Source: PALSA-612 sp035652235 (GTDB taxonomy: Bacteria > Actinomycetota > Thermoleophilia > Gaiellales > Gaiellaceae). From it: a DNA stretch of 64,000 bases. Positions 51,070 through 59,083 of the stretch are shown here, piece after piece. Under the pieces are notes generated by a model, which had not been told where the DNA came from, searched no databases, and saw only the letters and a program-made list of their open reading frames with translations. The stretch covers positions 124,001 to 188,000 of the forward strand of contig DASREE010000008.1 of assembly GCA_035652235.1 (NCBI GenBank), given 5' to 3'. Positions within the stretch are counted from its first letter, which is position 1; each line of letters begins with the position of its first letter. The translations under genes and the position numbers were made by a program.

Positions 51070-51960
51070 TCAGGCGGCCCGGCGGATCTGCTCGTCGAGG
51101 CGCGTCAGCTGGACGTCGAACACCTCCAGCGCCGGCGCCATGTCGCACACCTGGTCGCCGCCTTCCGTCAGCATCGTCAGCTGGTCGCGCGTGAGCGGGC
51201 TACGCGGGAGCCGCTCGGCCAGGGTCGCTGCGGCCCGGACGAGCGGGACGGGGAGGTGGATCGTCCCCCGCCGCACGCCGAGCACCCGCTGCAGGCGCTC
51301 GTAGAGCTCGTTCCAGGTGACGGCGTCCGGCCCGCCGAGCTCGAACACCCGGTTGGCGGCGGCGGGGCGGTCGACGCTCTGGGCGACGAACGACGCCAGG
51401 TCCTCCACCCAGATCGGCTGCAGGCGCCCGTCGCCGCGTCCGACCACCGGCGTCAGCGGCGCGTAGCGCACCTGGCGCACGAACATGGGCAGCACGCCGC
51501 CGTCACGGCCGAAGACGAAGCTCGGCCGGAAGACGACGTGCTCGAGCGCCGCCCCGCGTACGAGCTGCTCCGTCTCCCACTTCGCCCGGAAGTACGGCAC
51601 GAGCTCCTTGTTGCGCTCGTTCGTGCCGAGGGCGCTCATCAGCACGAACCGGCGCACCCCGGCCGCCACGGCCGCGGCGACAAGGTCGCGGGTGCCCTGC
51701 ACCATCACCCGCTCGTAGTCGGCGGGAGCGCCTCTGATGATCGCGACGAGATGGACGGCGGCGTCGCAGCCGCGGGCGGCGCGCTCGAGGCTGGCCGCGT
51801 CGGTCACGTCGCCCTCGGCCAGCTCGCAGCCCCACGCCTCTAGCGTCCCCGCCCGCTGCGGACGGCGGACGAGCGCGCGGACGTCGTGGCCAAGGGTGCG
51901 GAGCGCGTGCACCACCTTCGGCCCCACGAACCCGGTGGCGCCGGTGACGAGGACCCTCAC
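51070..51960 (-). CDS. NAD(P)-binding atypical SDR (NDUFA9/NmrA-like)
   Basis: 296 residues. MRVLVTGATGFVGPKVVHAL is the nucleotide-binding N-terminus; GCDAAVHLVAIIRG and FVLMSALGTN follow. The YxxxK pair is degenerate (YFRAKWETEQLV), typical of atypical SDRs similar to complex I subunit NDUFA9. Function is uncertain: quinone or lipid related oxidoreductase or a structural nucleotide-binding protein. GTG 51960 overlaps the dcd stop (GTGA), so the two genes are coupled. Confidence 0.85.
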   Translation of the reverse strand: MRVLVTGATGFVGPKVVHALRTLGHDVRALVRRPQRAGTLEAWGCELAEGDVTDAASLERAARGCDAAVHLVAIIRGAPADYERVMVQGTRDLVAAAVAAGVRRFVLMSALGTNERNKELVPYFRAKWETEQLVRGAALEHVVFRPSFVFGRDGGVLPMFVRQVRYAPLTPVVGRGDGRLQPIWVEDLASFVAQSVDRPAAANRVFELGGPDAVTWNELYERLQRVLGVRRGTIHLPVPLVRAAATLAERLPRSPLTRDQLTMLTEGGDQVCDMAPALEVFDVQLTRLDEQIRRAA

Positions 51961-52586
51961 GAGCCAGTCCCTCCGGTCGTCACGGGCTGCCCGGCGGCGC
52001 CGCTCTCGCGACCCGGCCGCTGCGCTGCGAAGTTCTGCCAGTAGCGGCTCGGCGTCGGGCCCCGCTGACCCTGGTACTTGGAGCCGAGCGTGTCGCTTCC
52101 GTACGGTCTCTCAGCCGGCTCGGTCAGCTGCATGAAGGAGAGCTGGCCGATCTTCATGCCGTGGTAGATCGTGATCGGAAGGTTGGCGACGTTCGAGAGC
52201 TCGAGCGTCACGTGCCCGTCCCAGCCCGGGTCGACGAAGCCGGCGGTGGAGTGAATGAGCAGGCCGAGACGGCCGAGGGAGCTCTTCCCCTCGAGCCGTG
52301 CGACCAGGTCGTCGGGCAGGCGCACGCGCTCGAGCGTCGAGCCGAGGACGAACTCGCCCGGGTGGAGGATGAACGGCTGGTCATCTTCGATCTCGACGAG
52401 CTCGGTCAGGTCCTCCTGCTCCACCCTCACGTCGATGAACGGGTAGCGCGAGTTGCGGAAGACGCGGAAGCAGCGGTCGACGCGCACGTCGACGCTCGAT
52501 GGCTGGACGAGCGACTCGTCGTACGGGTCGATCTCGATGCGGCCCTCGGCCAGGAGCGCCCGGATCGTCCGGTCGGAGAGGACCAT
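51957..52586 (-). CDS. dcd: dCTP deaminase
   Basis: 209 residues. MVLSDRTIRALLAEGRIEI, QPSSVDVRVDRCFRVF, EGKSSLGRLGLLIHSTAGF and the downstream GWDGHVTLELSN are Dcd/Dut superfamily blocks; the glutamate of the T/S-AGF-x-DPGW region fits dCTP deaminase. It supplies dUTP, or dUMP if bifunctional, for thymidylate synthesis. ATG 52586 is 6 nt after TACAAT. The C-terminal 15 residues are a non-conserved glycine-rich tail. Confidence 0.93.
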   Translation of the reverse strand: MVLSDRTIRALLAEGRIEIDPYDESLVQPSSVDVRVDRCFRVFRNSRYPFIDVRVEQEDLTELVEIEDDQPFILHPGEFVLGSTLERVRLPDDLVARLEGKSSLGRLGLLIHSTAGFVDPGWDGHVTLELSNVANLPITIYHGMKIGQLSFMQLTEPAERPYGSDTLGSKYQGQRGPTPSRYWQNFAAQRPGRESGAAGQPVTTGGTGS

Positions 52587-52592
52587 GGCTCG

Positions 52593-52598
52593 ATTGTA
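52593..52598 (-). promoter_or_regulatory. -10 box of dcd
   Basis: TACAAT on the minus strand, 6 nt before ATG 52586. Confidence 0.55.
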
Positions 52599-52620
52599 CG
52601 GAGCCGACGGGGCGAGGCCT

Positions 52621-52637
52621 TGCATACGAGCTATGCA
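52621..52637. promoter_or_regulatory. Inverted repeat between dcd and the aminotransferase gene
   Basis: TGCATA-CGAGC-TATGCA, an operator-like dyad centred 40 bp upstream of the aminotransferase -10 box and 26 bp upstream of the dcd -10 box. Confidence 0.5.
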
Positions 52638-52664
52638 GGAATGCAGTCCGGCGGACGGCTTGGC

Positions 52665-52670
52665 TATGCT
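52665..52670 (+). promoter_or_regulatory. -10 box of the aminotransferase gene
   Basis: TATGCT, 6 nt before GTG 52677. Confidence 0.55.
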
Positions 52671-52676
52671 GGCCCT

Positions 52677-54050
52677 GTGGCGGCGACACGCGCGATCGAC
52701 CTGCGGACGGAGGTTCCCGGCCCCCGCTCGCGGGAGATCCTCGCGCGCAAGCGGCGGGTGGTGGCGGACCCCCTGTCGGTGTACGCGCCGGTTGTCGTCG
52801 CCCGTGGATCCGGAGCGACCGTCACCGACGTCGACGGCAACACCTTCATCGACTTCATGGGCGGCGTCGGCTGCCTGGCCGTCGGCTACGGCCACCCGCG
52901 CGTGCTCGAGGCGATCGAGGAGCAGGCGCAGCGATTCCTGCACACCGACTTCTCGGTGCTGCCGTACGAGCTGTACGTGGCGCTTGCCGAGCGCCTGCTC
53001 GCGCTGGCTCCGATCTCCGGCGCGAAGAAGGCGGCCTTCTTCAACGCGGGCACCGAGGCGGTCGAGAACGCGATCAAGTTCGCGCGCGCGTCCACGAAGC
53101 GGCCCGCGGTGATCGCCTTCGAGGGCGCCTTCCACGGCCGGACGCTGCTCTCGCTCACGCTCACCTCGAAGACGCACCCGTACAAGGCGGGGCTCGGCCC
53201 GTTCGCGCCGGAGGTGTACCGGGTCCCGTTCGCGAACGACTACCGCGGCCCCGACTCCCGCACCGCCCTGGAGGCGCTCGAGCGCGCCTTCCTCACCCTC
53301 GTTGCCGCCGAGCAGGTGGCGGCGATCGTGATCGAGCCGGTGCAGGGCGAGGGTGGCTTCGTCGTCTGCCCCCGCGACTTCATGGCCGGCGTCCGGCGGG
53401 TGTGCGACGAGCACGGGATCGTGCTCGTCGTCGACGAGGTGCAGACGGGCTTCGGCCGCACGGGGAAGCTGTTCGCGATCGAGCACTACGGCGTGGAGCC
53501 GGACCTGATCACGGTCGCGAAGTCGATCGCCGCCGGCCTGCCGCTCGCGGGCGTACTCGGCCGCGCCGAGATCATGGACGCCCCGGCCGACTCCGCCGTG
53601 GGCGGGACGTTCGTCGGCAACCCCGTGGCCCAGGCGGCCGCCCTGGCGGTGCTCGACGTGATCGAGGAGGAGGGTCTCGTCGCGCGGGCCGCGGACATCG
53701 GCGAGAGGATCCGCGGGCGCATGGCCGAGTGGCAGTCGCGTTTCGAGGCGATCGGCGACGTCCGCGGGCTCGGGGCGATGCTCGCGCTCGAGCTCGTGCA
53801 CGACCGCGGCTCGAAGGAGCCCGCCCCGGATCTCGCCTCCGCGGTCGTCGAGCACGCGGCCGAGCGGGGCCTCCTGCTCTTGAAAGCCGGCGTGCACGGG
53901 AACGTGATTCGCGTCCTGCTGCCGCTGGTGATCGCCGACAGCGAGCTCGAGGAGGCGCTCGACGTGTGGGAACAGGCGCTCGAGGCGACGCTCGAGCCGG
54001 GAGCGGCCGCCGCCTGGGGCCCCCAGCTGGGATCCGCCGACCGGGACTGA
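52677..54050 (+). CDS. Class III aminotransferase, 4-aminobutyrate aminotransferase-like
   Basis: 457 residues, fold type I PLP enzyme. VTDVDGNTFIDFMGGVGCL, FFNAGTEAVENAIKFAR, LVVDEVQTGFGRTGKLFA and K282 in TVAKSIAAGLPLAGV are class III hallmarks and fit GabT best. GabT moves the amino group of 4-aminobutyrate to 2-oxoglutarate. A GABA role is not proven: no gabD is adjacent, and related enzymes use other omega-amino acids. GTG 52677 follows TATGCT by 6 nt. Confidence 0.88.
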   Translation: MAATRAIDLRTEVPGPRSREILARKRRVVADPLSVYAPVVVARGSGATVTDVDGNTFIDFMGGVGCLAVGYGHPRVLEAIEEQAQRFLHTDFSVLPYELYVALAERLLALAPISGAKKAAFFNAGTEAVENAIKFARASTKRPAVIAFEGAFHGRTLLSLTLTSKTHPYKAGLGPFAPEVYRVPFANDYRGPDSRTALEALERAFLTLVAAEQVAAIVIEPVQGEGGFVVCPRDFMAGVRRVCDEHGIVLVVDEVQTGFGRTGKLFAIEHYGVEPDLITVAKSIAAGLPLAGVLGRAEIMDAPADSAVGGTFVGNPVAQAAALAVLDVIEEEGLVARAADIGERIRGRMAEWQSRFEAIGDVRGLGAMLALELVHDRGSKEPAPDLASAVVEHAAERGLLLLKAGVHGNVIRVLLPLVIADSELEEALDVWEQALEATLEPGAAAAWGPQLGSADRD

Positions 54051-54081
54051 GCCGAGGTTGGCGCTCGCCCCCGGCCGTCCC

Positions 54082-54087
54082 TAGACT
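54082..54087 (+). promoter_or_regulatory. -10 box of the cNMP-binding gene
   Basis: TAGACT, 9 nt before ATG 54097. Confidence 0.5.
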
Positions 54088-54096
54088 CGAGCGGGC

Positions 54097-54516
54097 ATGA
54101 GCGTGCTGCACAGGGACCGGAAGGTCGAGCTGCTCCGCTCCGTCCCGCTCTTCTCGGGCTGCTCGAAGAAGGAGTTGCAGGCGATCGGGCGCATCGCCGA
54201 CGAGATCGACTGCCGCCCCGGCAGAGCGCTCATCCGCGAGGGGGCGCCCGGCAGCGAGTTCTTCGTGCTCGTCGACGGGACGGTCGAGGTGACCCGCAAG
54301 GGTCGCGCAATCGACGCCATGGGGCCGGGCGACTTCTTCGGCGAGATGGCGCTGCTGACGAGCGAGCCGCGCAACGCCACCGTCACCACCACCTCCGCGG
54401 TGCACGCGCTCGTGATCACGGCGCGCAGTTTCCGGCAGCTCGTGACGGACAACCCGCTGATCGCGCTCAAGGTGATGCGCGCGGTCGCGGAGCGCGTGCC
54501 GGACCCGGTGCCGTAG
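54097..54516 (+). CDS. Stand-alone cyclic nucleotide-binding domain protein
   Basis: 139 residues consisting of a single cNMP-binding beta-roll (LLRSVPLFSGCSKKELQAIG, GRALIREGAPGSEFFVLVDG, GPGDFFGEMALLTSEPRNATV). The FGEMALL-x-PRNA phosphate-binding cassette is well kept, so cAMP or cGMP binding is plausible. There is no helix-turn-helix, so it is not a CRP regulator by itself. It probably acts on a partner protein. The stop codon lies in an 18-bp tandem repeat. Confidence 0.85.
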   Translation: MSVLHRDRKVELLRSVPLFSGCSKKELQAIGRIADEIDCRPGRALIREGAPGSEFFVLVDGTVEVTRKGRAIDAMGPGDFFGEMALLTSEPRNATVTTTSAVHALVITARSFRQLVTDNPLIALKVMRAVAERVPDPVP

Positions 54517-54542
54517 AGGTCAATGGTGCCGTAGAGGTCAAT
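54507..54542. repeat. 18-bp tandem duplication across two convergent stops
   Basis: GGTGCCGTAGAGGTCAAT twice in direct succession (54507-54524, 54525-54542). The TAG of copy 1 ends the cNMP-binding gene; the minus-strand TGA in copy 2 ends the methyltransferase gene. Confidence 0.85.
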
Positions 54543-55350
54543 CGCCGCCGCGACGCGAGGCGATGAGGATGCGGAACTCGTTCCGGAGGCGGTAGCTGCC
54601 GTCGGGCTGTCTGTACGGGGCGAGCCCCTCGACGATCGCCTCTCTCAGCTCCCGTTCGCGCTTCGGCCCGGCGAGGACTGCCAGCCCGGCGACGGCGACG
54701 AGCGCACGGCCGAGCGTTGCCGCGTCCGGGTACTCGAACGCCCAGGTGACGTCGAGCTCGTGCTCGGGCGAGAGCCCGGCCTCGAGCGCGAGCCCACGGA
54801 GGATCCCCGGCTGCGACAAGTCCGGGTCGGGCGGCGCGTCGGCCGGGCGCGGCGGCAGGAACGGCCTGGCGAGCGCCTTCATCGCCTCGAGATCGCAGCG
54901 CTCGTGCCTTCCCCAGACCTGGACGACGACCGGCGCTCGGGGCTTCGCGACGCGGCCGGCCTCGCGCAGCGCGGCGACCATGTCGGTGGCGAAGAAGAAC
55001 GAGTTGAACCCGGTGACAAGGTCGAAGGTGCCGTCCTCCCAGGGCAGGGCTTCCATGTCGCCGACGCGGAGATCCGCCTCCGGCAGCCGGGTACGGGCGA
55101 ACGCGATCAGGGCCTCGGAGGCGTCGAGCCCGTGCGGAAGCGCACCGCGCCCGGCTGCGAGCCGCAGGAAGGCGCCGGCGCCGCAGCCGACGTCGAGAAC
55201 CCGCCATCCCGGCTCGAGACCCGTCTGCTCGAGCGCCGCCTCGTAGGTGGGAAGCTGACGGTCCTCGCTCAGCGCCCAGTCGGCCGGGCGCGCGCCCCAC
55301 AAGGGGCCCCAGCGCTCAGCGCTCCCGCTCGACACGCGTGCCGCCGTCAT
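54538..55350 (-). CDS. Class I SAM-dependent methyltransferase
   Basis: 270 residues. VLDVGCGAGAFLRLAAGRGA binds SAM; HGLDASEALIAFAR, GDMEALPWEDGTFDLVTGF and VVVQVWGRHERCDLEAM follow the UbiE/Methyltransf_11 pattern. Substrate unknown. ATG 55350 is chosen because GAGGAGGAG lies just upstream; an in-frame GTG at 55380 would fall in the PadR operator region. It diverges from the PadR regulator gene, its likely controller. Confidence 0.85.
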   Translation of the reverse strand: MTAARVSSGSAERWGPLWGARPADWALSEDRQLPTYEAALEQTGLEPGWRVLDVGCGAGAFLRLAAGRGALPHGLDASEALIAFARTRLPEADLRVGDMEALPWEDGTFDLVTGFNSFFFATDMVAALREAGRVAKPRAPVVVQVWGRHERCDLEAMKALARPFLPPRPADAPPDPDLSQPGILRGLALEAGLSPEHELDVTWAFEYPDAATLGRALVAVAGLAVLAGPKRERELREAIVEGLAPYRQPDGSYRLRNEFRILIASRRGGD

Positions 55351-55383
55351 CGGCTCCTCCTCACCTCGAACGACGGGCACAGG

Positions 55384-55389
55384 TATAAA
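55384..55389 (+). promoter_or_regulatory. -10 box of the padR gene
   Basis: TATAAA, 15 nt before ATG 55405, adjacent to the inverted repeat. Confidence 0.55.
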
Positions 55390-55404
55390 CTGTGTTTCAC
55401 AGTT
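55388..55404. promoter_or_regulatory. Candidate PadR operator
   Basis: Perfect dyad AACTGTG-TTT-CACAGTT between the -10 box and the start codon of the padR gene, ending exactly at the ATG. Occupancy would block padR transcription and probably the divergent methyltransferase. Confidence 0.65.
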
Positions 55405-55947
55405 ATGTCAAGGTCGGAGCTCGGACTTTTCTCCTACGAGATCCTGGGGCTCGTCGGCCGGGGCGGCGCCGGTCCGCACGACCTGCGGGCGATGGTGCGG
55501 CGCGGGCGGATCCTCGACTGGGCCGGAGAGAGCCAGTACTACGTCGAGCCGAAGCGGCTCGCCCGGCTCGGCTACCTCGAGGCTCGCAAGGAGCGAGGAC
55601 GGACGCGGGAGCGGACCGTGTACACGCTGACGGACAAGGGTGTGCAGGCGCTGCGCGACTGGGCGGCGAGCGCAGCGCGCTTCACGCCGGTGAAGAGCGA
55701 GCCGCTCGTCCGCCTGCTGATCGCCGACCTGGTCGGAGAGGCGCCGACCCGCACCGGCCTGAGCGCGCTGCGCGGGGAGGTCGCCGACCTTCGCGGCAGG
55801 CTCGACGAGGCCGAGGCGAGCGCCGCGACGCTGCCGCACCGGGAGAAGTACCTGCGGCTCGTCGTCGGCTTCCTCCGGCAGCTGCTCGATCTGCACCTCG
55901 AGCTCGTCGAGCGGGTCGAGCGCGAGCTCGGGCGGCCAGGTCAGTAG
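55405..55947 (+). CDS. PadR-family transcriptional regulator
   Basis: 180 residues. The N-terminal winged helix reads LGLFSYEILGLVGRGGAGPHD, WAGESQYYVEPKRLARLGYL and RTVYTLTDKGVQALRDW. The C-terminal half is a long helix pair (EVADLRGRLDEAEASAATL) for dimerisation, as in Vir-like PadR proteins. It probably represses itself and the divergent methyltransferase through the dyad at 55388-55404. ATG 55405 directly abuts that dyad. Its last 7 bp overlap the convergent ddl gene. Confidence 0.88.
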   Translation: MSRSELGLFSYEILGLVGRGGAGPHDLRAMVRRGRILDWAGESQYYVEPKRLARLGYLEARKERGRTRERTVYTLTDKGVQALRDWAASAARFTPVKSEPLVRLLIADLVGEAPTRTGLSALRGEVADLRGRLDEAEASAATLPHREKYLRLVVGFLRQLLDLHLELVERVERELGRPGQ

Positions 55948-57065
55948 GCGAGCCGCGAGCGCCGCTCGTGACGTTCGAGCGCCAGCTCGAGCAGACGCTC
56001 GAGCAGCTCGCCGTAGGCGATCCCGGACGCCTCGAACAGCTTGGCGTACACGCTCGTCGAGGTGAAGCCCGGGATCGTGTTCAGCTCGTTCACGAGCACG
56101 TCGCCCGCGCGCGTCACGAAGCAGTCGACACGCGCCATCCCCTCGCAGTCGGCGGCGAGGAACGCGTCGACCGAGATCTCCTGGACGCGCCGGACCTGCT
56201 CTGCCGAGATCCGCGGCGGCACGATCAGGTCCATGCCACCCTCGTCGTACTTGGCCGAATAGTCGTACCAGTCGGCATCGCCGAACCCGTGCGGGACGAT
56301 CTCCCCCGGCACAGACGCCTGCGGCAGCTCGTTTCCGAGCACGCCGCACTCGACCTCGACCCCGTCCACGAACTCCTCGATCAGCACCTTCTCGTCGTGC
56401 CGCCGGGCGAGCGCCACCGCGGGCTCGAGCGCCTCCGGCCCGGTCACCTTGCTGATGCCGACGGAGGAGCCGAGACGCGCCGGCTTGACGAACACGGGGT
56501 AGTCGAACGGGTGCTCGATGGGAGACGATCGGCGCAGCGTCACGCTCCGCGTGACCGGGATGCCGGCGCCGCGCATGACCACCTTGAAGATGTCCTTGTC
56601 CATCGCCAGCGCCGAGCCGAGCACGCCCGCCCCGACGTACGGCTTGCCGGCCAGCTCGAGCAGGCCCTGCACGGTGCCGTCCTCGCCGAACGGGCCGTGC
56701 AGGACGGGGAGGACGACGTCCACCTCGCCGAGCACGGCCATCACCCCATCCGACGACGCGGGAACAGGCAGGGTTGCCGCCGCACCGCCGCCGCCCGACG
56801 GGGCGGCGTAGGGGATCTCACCTTCCGCCGGGATCCGCCGGCTCGCCGTGTCGGTCACGCTGGGGTGTCCGGCCGAGTCCGGGTCCGGTCGGGCCAGGGT
56901 GGAGCGGGCCTCGAGCGACCACCGGCCGTCGCGGGAGATCTCGACGACGACAACGTCGTAGCGGGCGGGGTCGAGCGCTGCCAGCACCGACCGGGCGGAC
57001 GCGAGCGCGACGTCGTGCTCGCTCGAGCGCCCGCCGGTGAGCACGGCGATCCTGCGGCGCGTCAC
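55941..57065 (-). CDS. ddl: D-alanine--D-alanine ligase
   Basis: 374 residues. IAVLTGGRSSEHDVALASA, LPVLHGPFGEDGTVQGLLEL, PVFVKPARLGSSVGISKV and NELNTIPGFTSTSVY are Ddl signatures; the ATP-grasp fold joins two D-alanines for peptidoglycan. Residues of about 60-108 form a proline/glycine-rich insertion (DSAGHPSVTDTASRR, SGGGGAAATLPVP) that lengthens the usual N-terminal domain. GTG 57065 overlaps the pknB stop (GTGA), so it is the last gene of the division operon. Confidence 0.94.
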   Translation of the reverse strand: MTRRRIAVLTGGRSSEHDVALASARSVLAALDPARYDVVVVEISRDGRWSLEARSTLARPDPDSAGHPSVTDTASRRIPAEGEIPYAAPSGGGGAAATLPVPASSDGVMAVLGEVDVVLPVLHGPFGEDGTVQGLLELAGKPYVGAGVLGSALAMDKDIFKVVMRGAGIPVTRSVTLRRSSPIEHPFDYPVFVKPARLGSSVGISKVTGPEALEPAVALARRHDEKVLIEEFVDGVEVECGVLGNELPQASVPGEIVPHGFGDADWYDYSAKYDEGGMDLIVPPRISAEQVRRVQEISVDAFLAADCEGMARVDCFVTRAGDVLVNELNTIPGFTSTSVYAKLFEASGIAYGELLERLLELALERHERRSRLAY

Positions 57066-59068
57066 GGCGTGACACCGAGACCGCCGGTGGCGCCGCTCGG
57101 CCCGCTCGGCCCGCTCGGCCCGGTTGGCCCGGTCGCCCCCGTCGGCCCGCTCGGCGGCGGCGGGACGTAGTGCCCGACCTCGAGCGTCACGGTCGTGCCG
57201 AGCGGCTCCTCCGTTCCGCCCAGCGGGGACTGGCTCATCACGGTCCCGTCCAGGGTCTGGTCGCTCGTGTCGAGCTTGGCCGTTGCCACCTTGAAGCCTT
57301 TGTTCGCGAGCTGGCTCGCCGCGTCGGCGACCGGCAGCCCGGTCACGTCCGGAACCTGACCTGTCTGCGGCCCCTTCGAGACGACGAGCGACACCTCCGA
57401 GCCGCGCTGGAGGAGCGTCCCCTGCGCGGGGGTGGTGTCGATGACGACGCCCGCGGGCTGGTCGGAGTTGCGCAGCTGCGTCGGCCCGACGGTGAAGCCG
57501 GCGTCCTGCAGCGCCGTTCTCGCGTCCGCCTCCGAGTCGCCGGCGACGGTCGGCACCGGCACCTCCGGCAGGCCCTTGGAGATGTTGATGCGCACGTCGG
57601 TGCCCTTGACGACGCGGGTGCCGGCGGCCGGGCTCTGCGCCGTCACCGTCCCCGGCTGCGCGCTCGAGGGCACCTCCACCGAGTGGTAGTTGAGCCCGGC
57701 CTTCGTCAGCGCCGCGACCGCGTCCGCGAGCGAGTCGCCCTTGACCGCCGGCACCTCCACCTTCGGCTTGCCGGTCGACACGGTCAGCGTCACCACCGTG
57801 CCCTTGTTCACGCGCGCGCCGGGATCCGGGTTCTGGTCGAACACCTGCCCGACCGGCACCTTCTCGTTCGGAACGCGCCGGATACGCGGCTGCAGGCCGT
57901 CAGCGAGCACCTTCTTGCGTGCCTGGCCCTCGAGGATGCCCGTGTAGATGTTGACCGGCACCGGTCCGGACGAGAGCTGGTGCTCGATCTTCGTGTACAC
58001 GAAGTAGCCGGCGTACCCCGCCGCGGCCAGCAGGAGCGCGGCGATGAGCCACGGCCACACGGGCCGCCGCCGTCGCACGTGCTCGTACTCGAGGTAGCGC
58101 CCGTACGGCGGCACGCGCCCGCCCGCCCGGCCGCGCTGCGCGCGGGGCACGACCTGGGTCGGTTCGATCCCCGCCCCGGCGAGGACGGCGGTCGCGGCCG
58201 TCTCGGTCTCCGTCGAGACGGGCAGCCCCTGCGCCACGCGCGCGAGGTCGGCGTCCATGTCTCGCGCCGACTGGTAGCGCTCGGCCGGGTCCTTCGCGAG
58301 CGCGCGCAGCACCACCTGGTCGAGTGCGTGCGGCACGTCGCCGAGGCCCGGCGGCCGCCGCAGCGACGGGGGCTCGGGCACCGTCGAGAGGTGCTTCATG
58401 GCGATCTCGAGCGCCGTCTCGCCGGTGAACGGGACCGCCCCCGTCAGCATCTCGTAGAGGACGATCCCGACCGAGTAGAGGTCGGAGGATGGGTGGACGG
58501 GGGCGCCCTTCGCCTGCTCCGGCGAGAGGTATTGCGCGGTGCCGATGATCGAGCCCGCCTCCGTCACCTGGCTCGAGCCCGAGCGGGCGATGCCGAAGTC
58601 CGTCACCTTCAGCCGCCCGTCGGGGGCGACGACGACGTTGTGGGGCTTGATGTCGCGGTGGACGATCCCGTGCCGGTGCGCGAAGTCGAGCGCCGACAGG
58701 ATCTGCCGGGTGTAGTCGATCGCCACGCGCACGGGCGTGGGCCCGCGGGAGACGAGGAGCTCCTTCAACGTCTTCCCCTCCAGGAACTCCATGGCGATGT
58801 AGTACGTGCCCTCCGCCTCGCCGCGGTCGTAGATGGAGACGACGTTCGGGTGCGAGAGGCCGGCGGCGCTCTCTGCCTCGCGCCGGAAGCGCTCGACGAA
58901 CTGCTCGTCCTGCGCGTGCCGCTCGTCGAGCAGCTTGATCGCGACGCGACGACCGAGCTCCTGGTCCTCGGCGAGGTAGACGCTCGCCATCCCGCCGCTG
59001 CCGAGCTTGCTGACGACGCGGTAGCGGCCATCCAGGACCCTGTCGATGAGCGTGTCGAAGGTGGCCAC
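57062..59068 (-). CDS. pknB: Serine/threonine kinase PknB with four PASTA domains
   Basis: 668 residues. The kinase domain (1-275) has GSGGMASVY, K45 in VAIKLL, catalytic D139 in HRDIKPHN and DFG at 157-159. A basic linker and one membrane helix (WLIAALLLAAAGYAGYFVY, near 350) lead to four extracellular PASTA repeats (about 375-640). The last 25-30 residues form a collagen-like Gly-X-Y tail (GPTGATGPTGPSGPSG). PknB senses muropeptides or lipid II and controls wall synthesis and division. GTG 59068 lies 15 bp after the pbpA stop. Confidence 0.95.
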   Translation of the reverse strand: MATFDTLIDRVLDGRYRVVSKLGSGGMASVYLAEDQELGRRVAIKLLDERHAQDEQFVERFRREAESAAGLSHPNVVSIYDRGEAEGTYYIAMEFLEGKTLKELLVSRGPTPVRVAIDYTRQILSALDFAHRHGIVHRDIKPHNVVVAPDGRLKVTDFGIARSGSSQVTEAGSIIGTAQYLSPEQAKGAPVHPSSDLYSVGIVLYEMLTGAVPFTGETALEIAMKHLSTVPEPPSLRRPPGLGDVPHALDQVVLRALAKDPAERYQSARDMDADLARVAQGLPVSTETETAATAVLAGAGIEPTQVVPRAQRGRAGGRVPPYGRYLEYEHVRRRRPVWPWLIAALLLAAAGYAGYFVYTKIEHQLSSGPVPVNIYTGILEGQARKKVLADGLQPRIRRVPNEKVPVGQVFDQNPDPGARVNKGTVVTLTVSTGKPKVEVPAVKGDSLADAVAALTKAGLNYHSVEVPSSAQPGTVTAQSPAAGTRVVKGTDVRINISKGLPEVPVPTVAGDSEADARTALQDAGFTVGPTQLRNSDQPAGVVIDTTPAQGTLLQRGSEVSLVVSKGPQTGQVPDVTGLPVADAASQLANKGFKVATAKLDTSDQTLDGTVMSQSPLGGTEEPLGTTVTLEVGHYVPPPPSGPTGATGPTGPSGPSGPSGATGGLGVTP

Positions 59069-59083
59069 GTTCGTGCCTACAGG

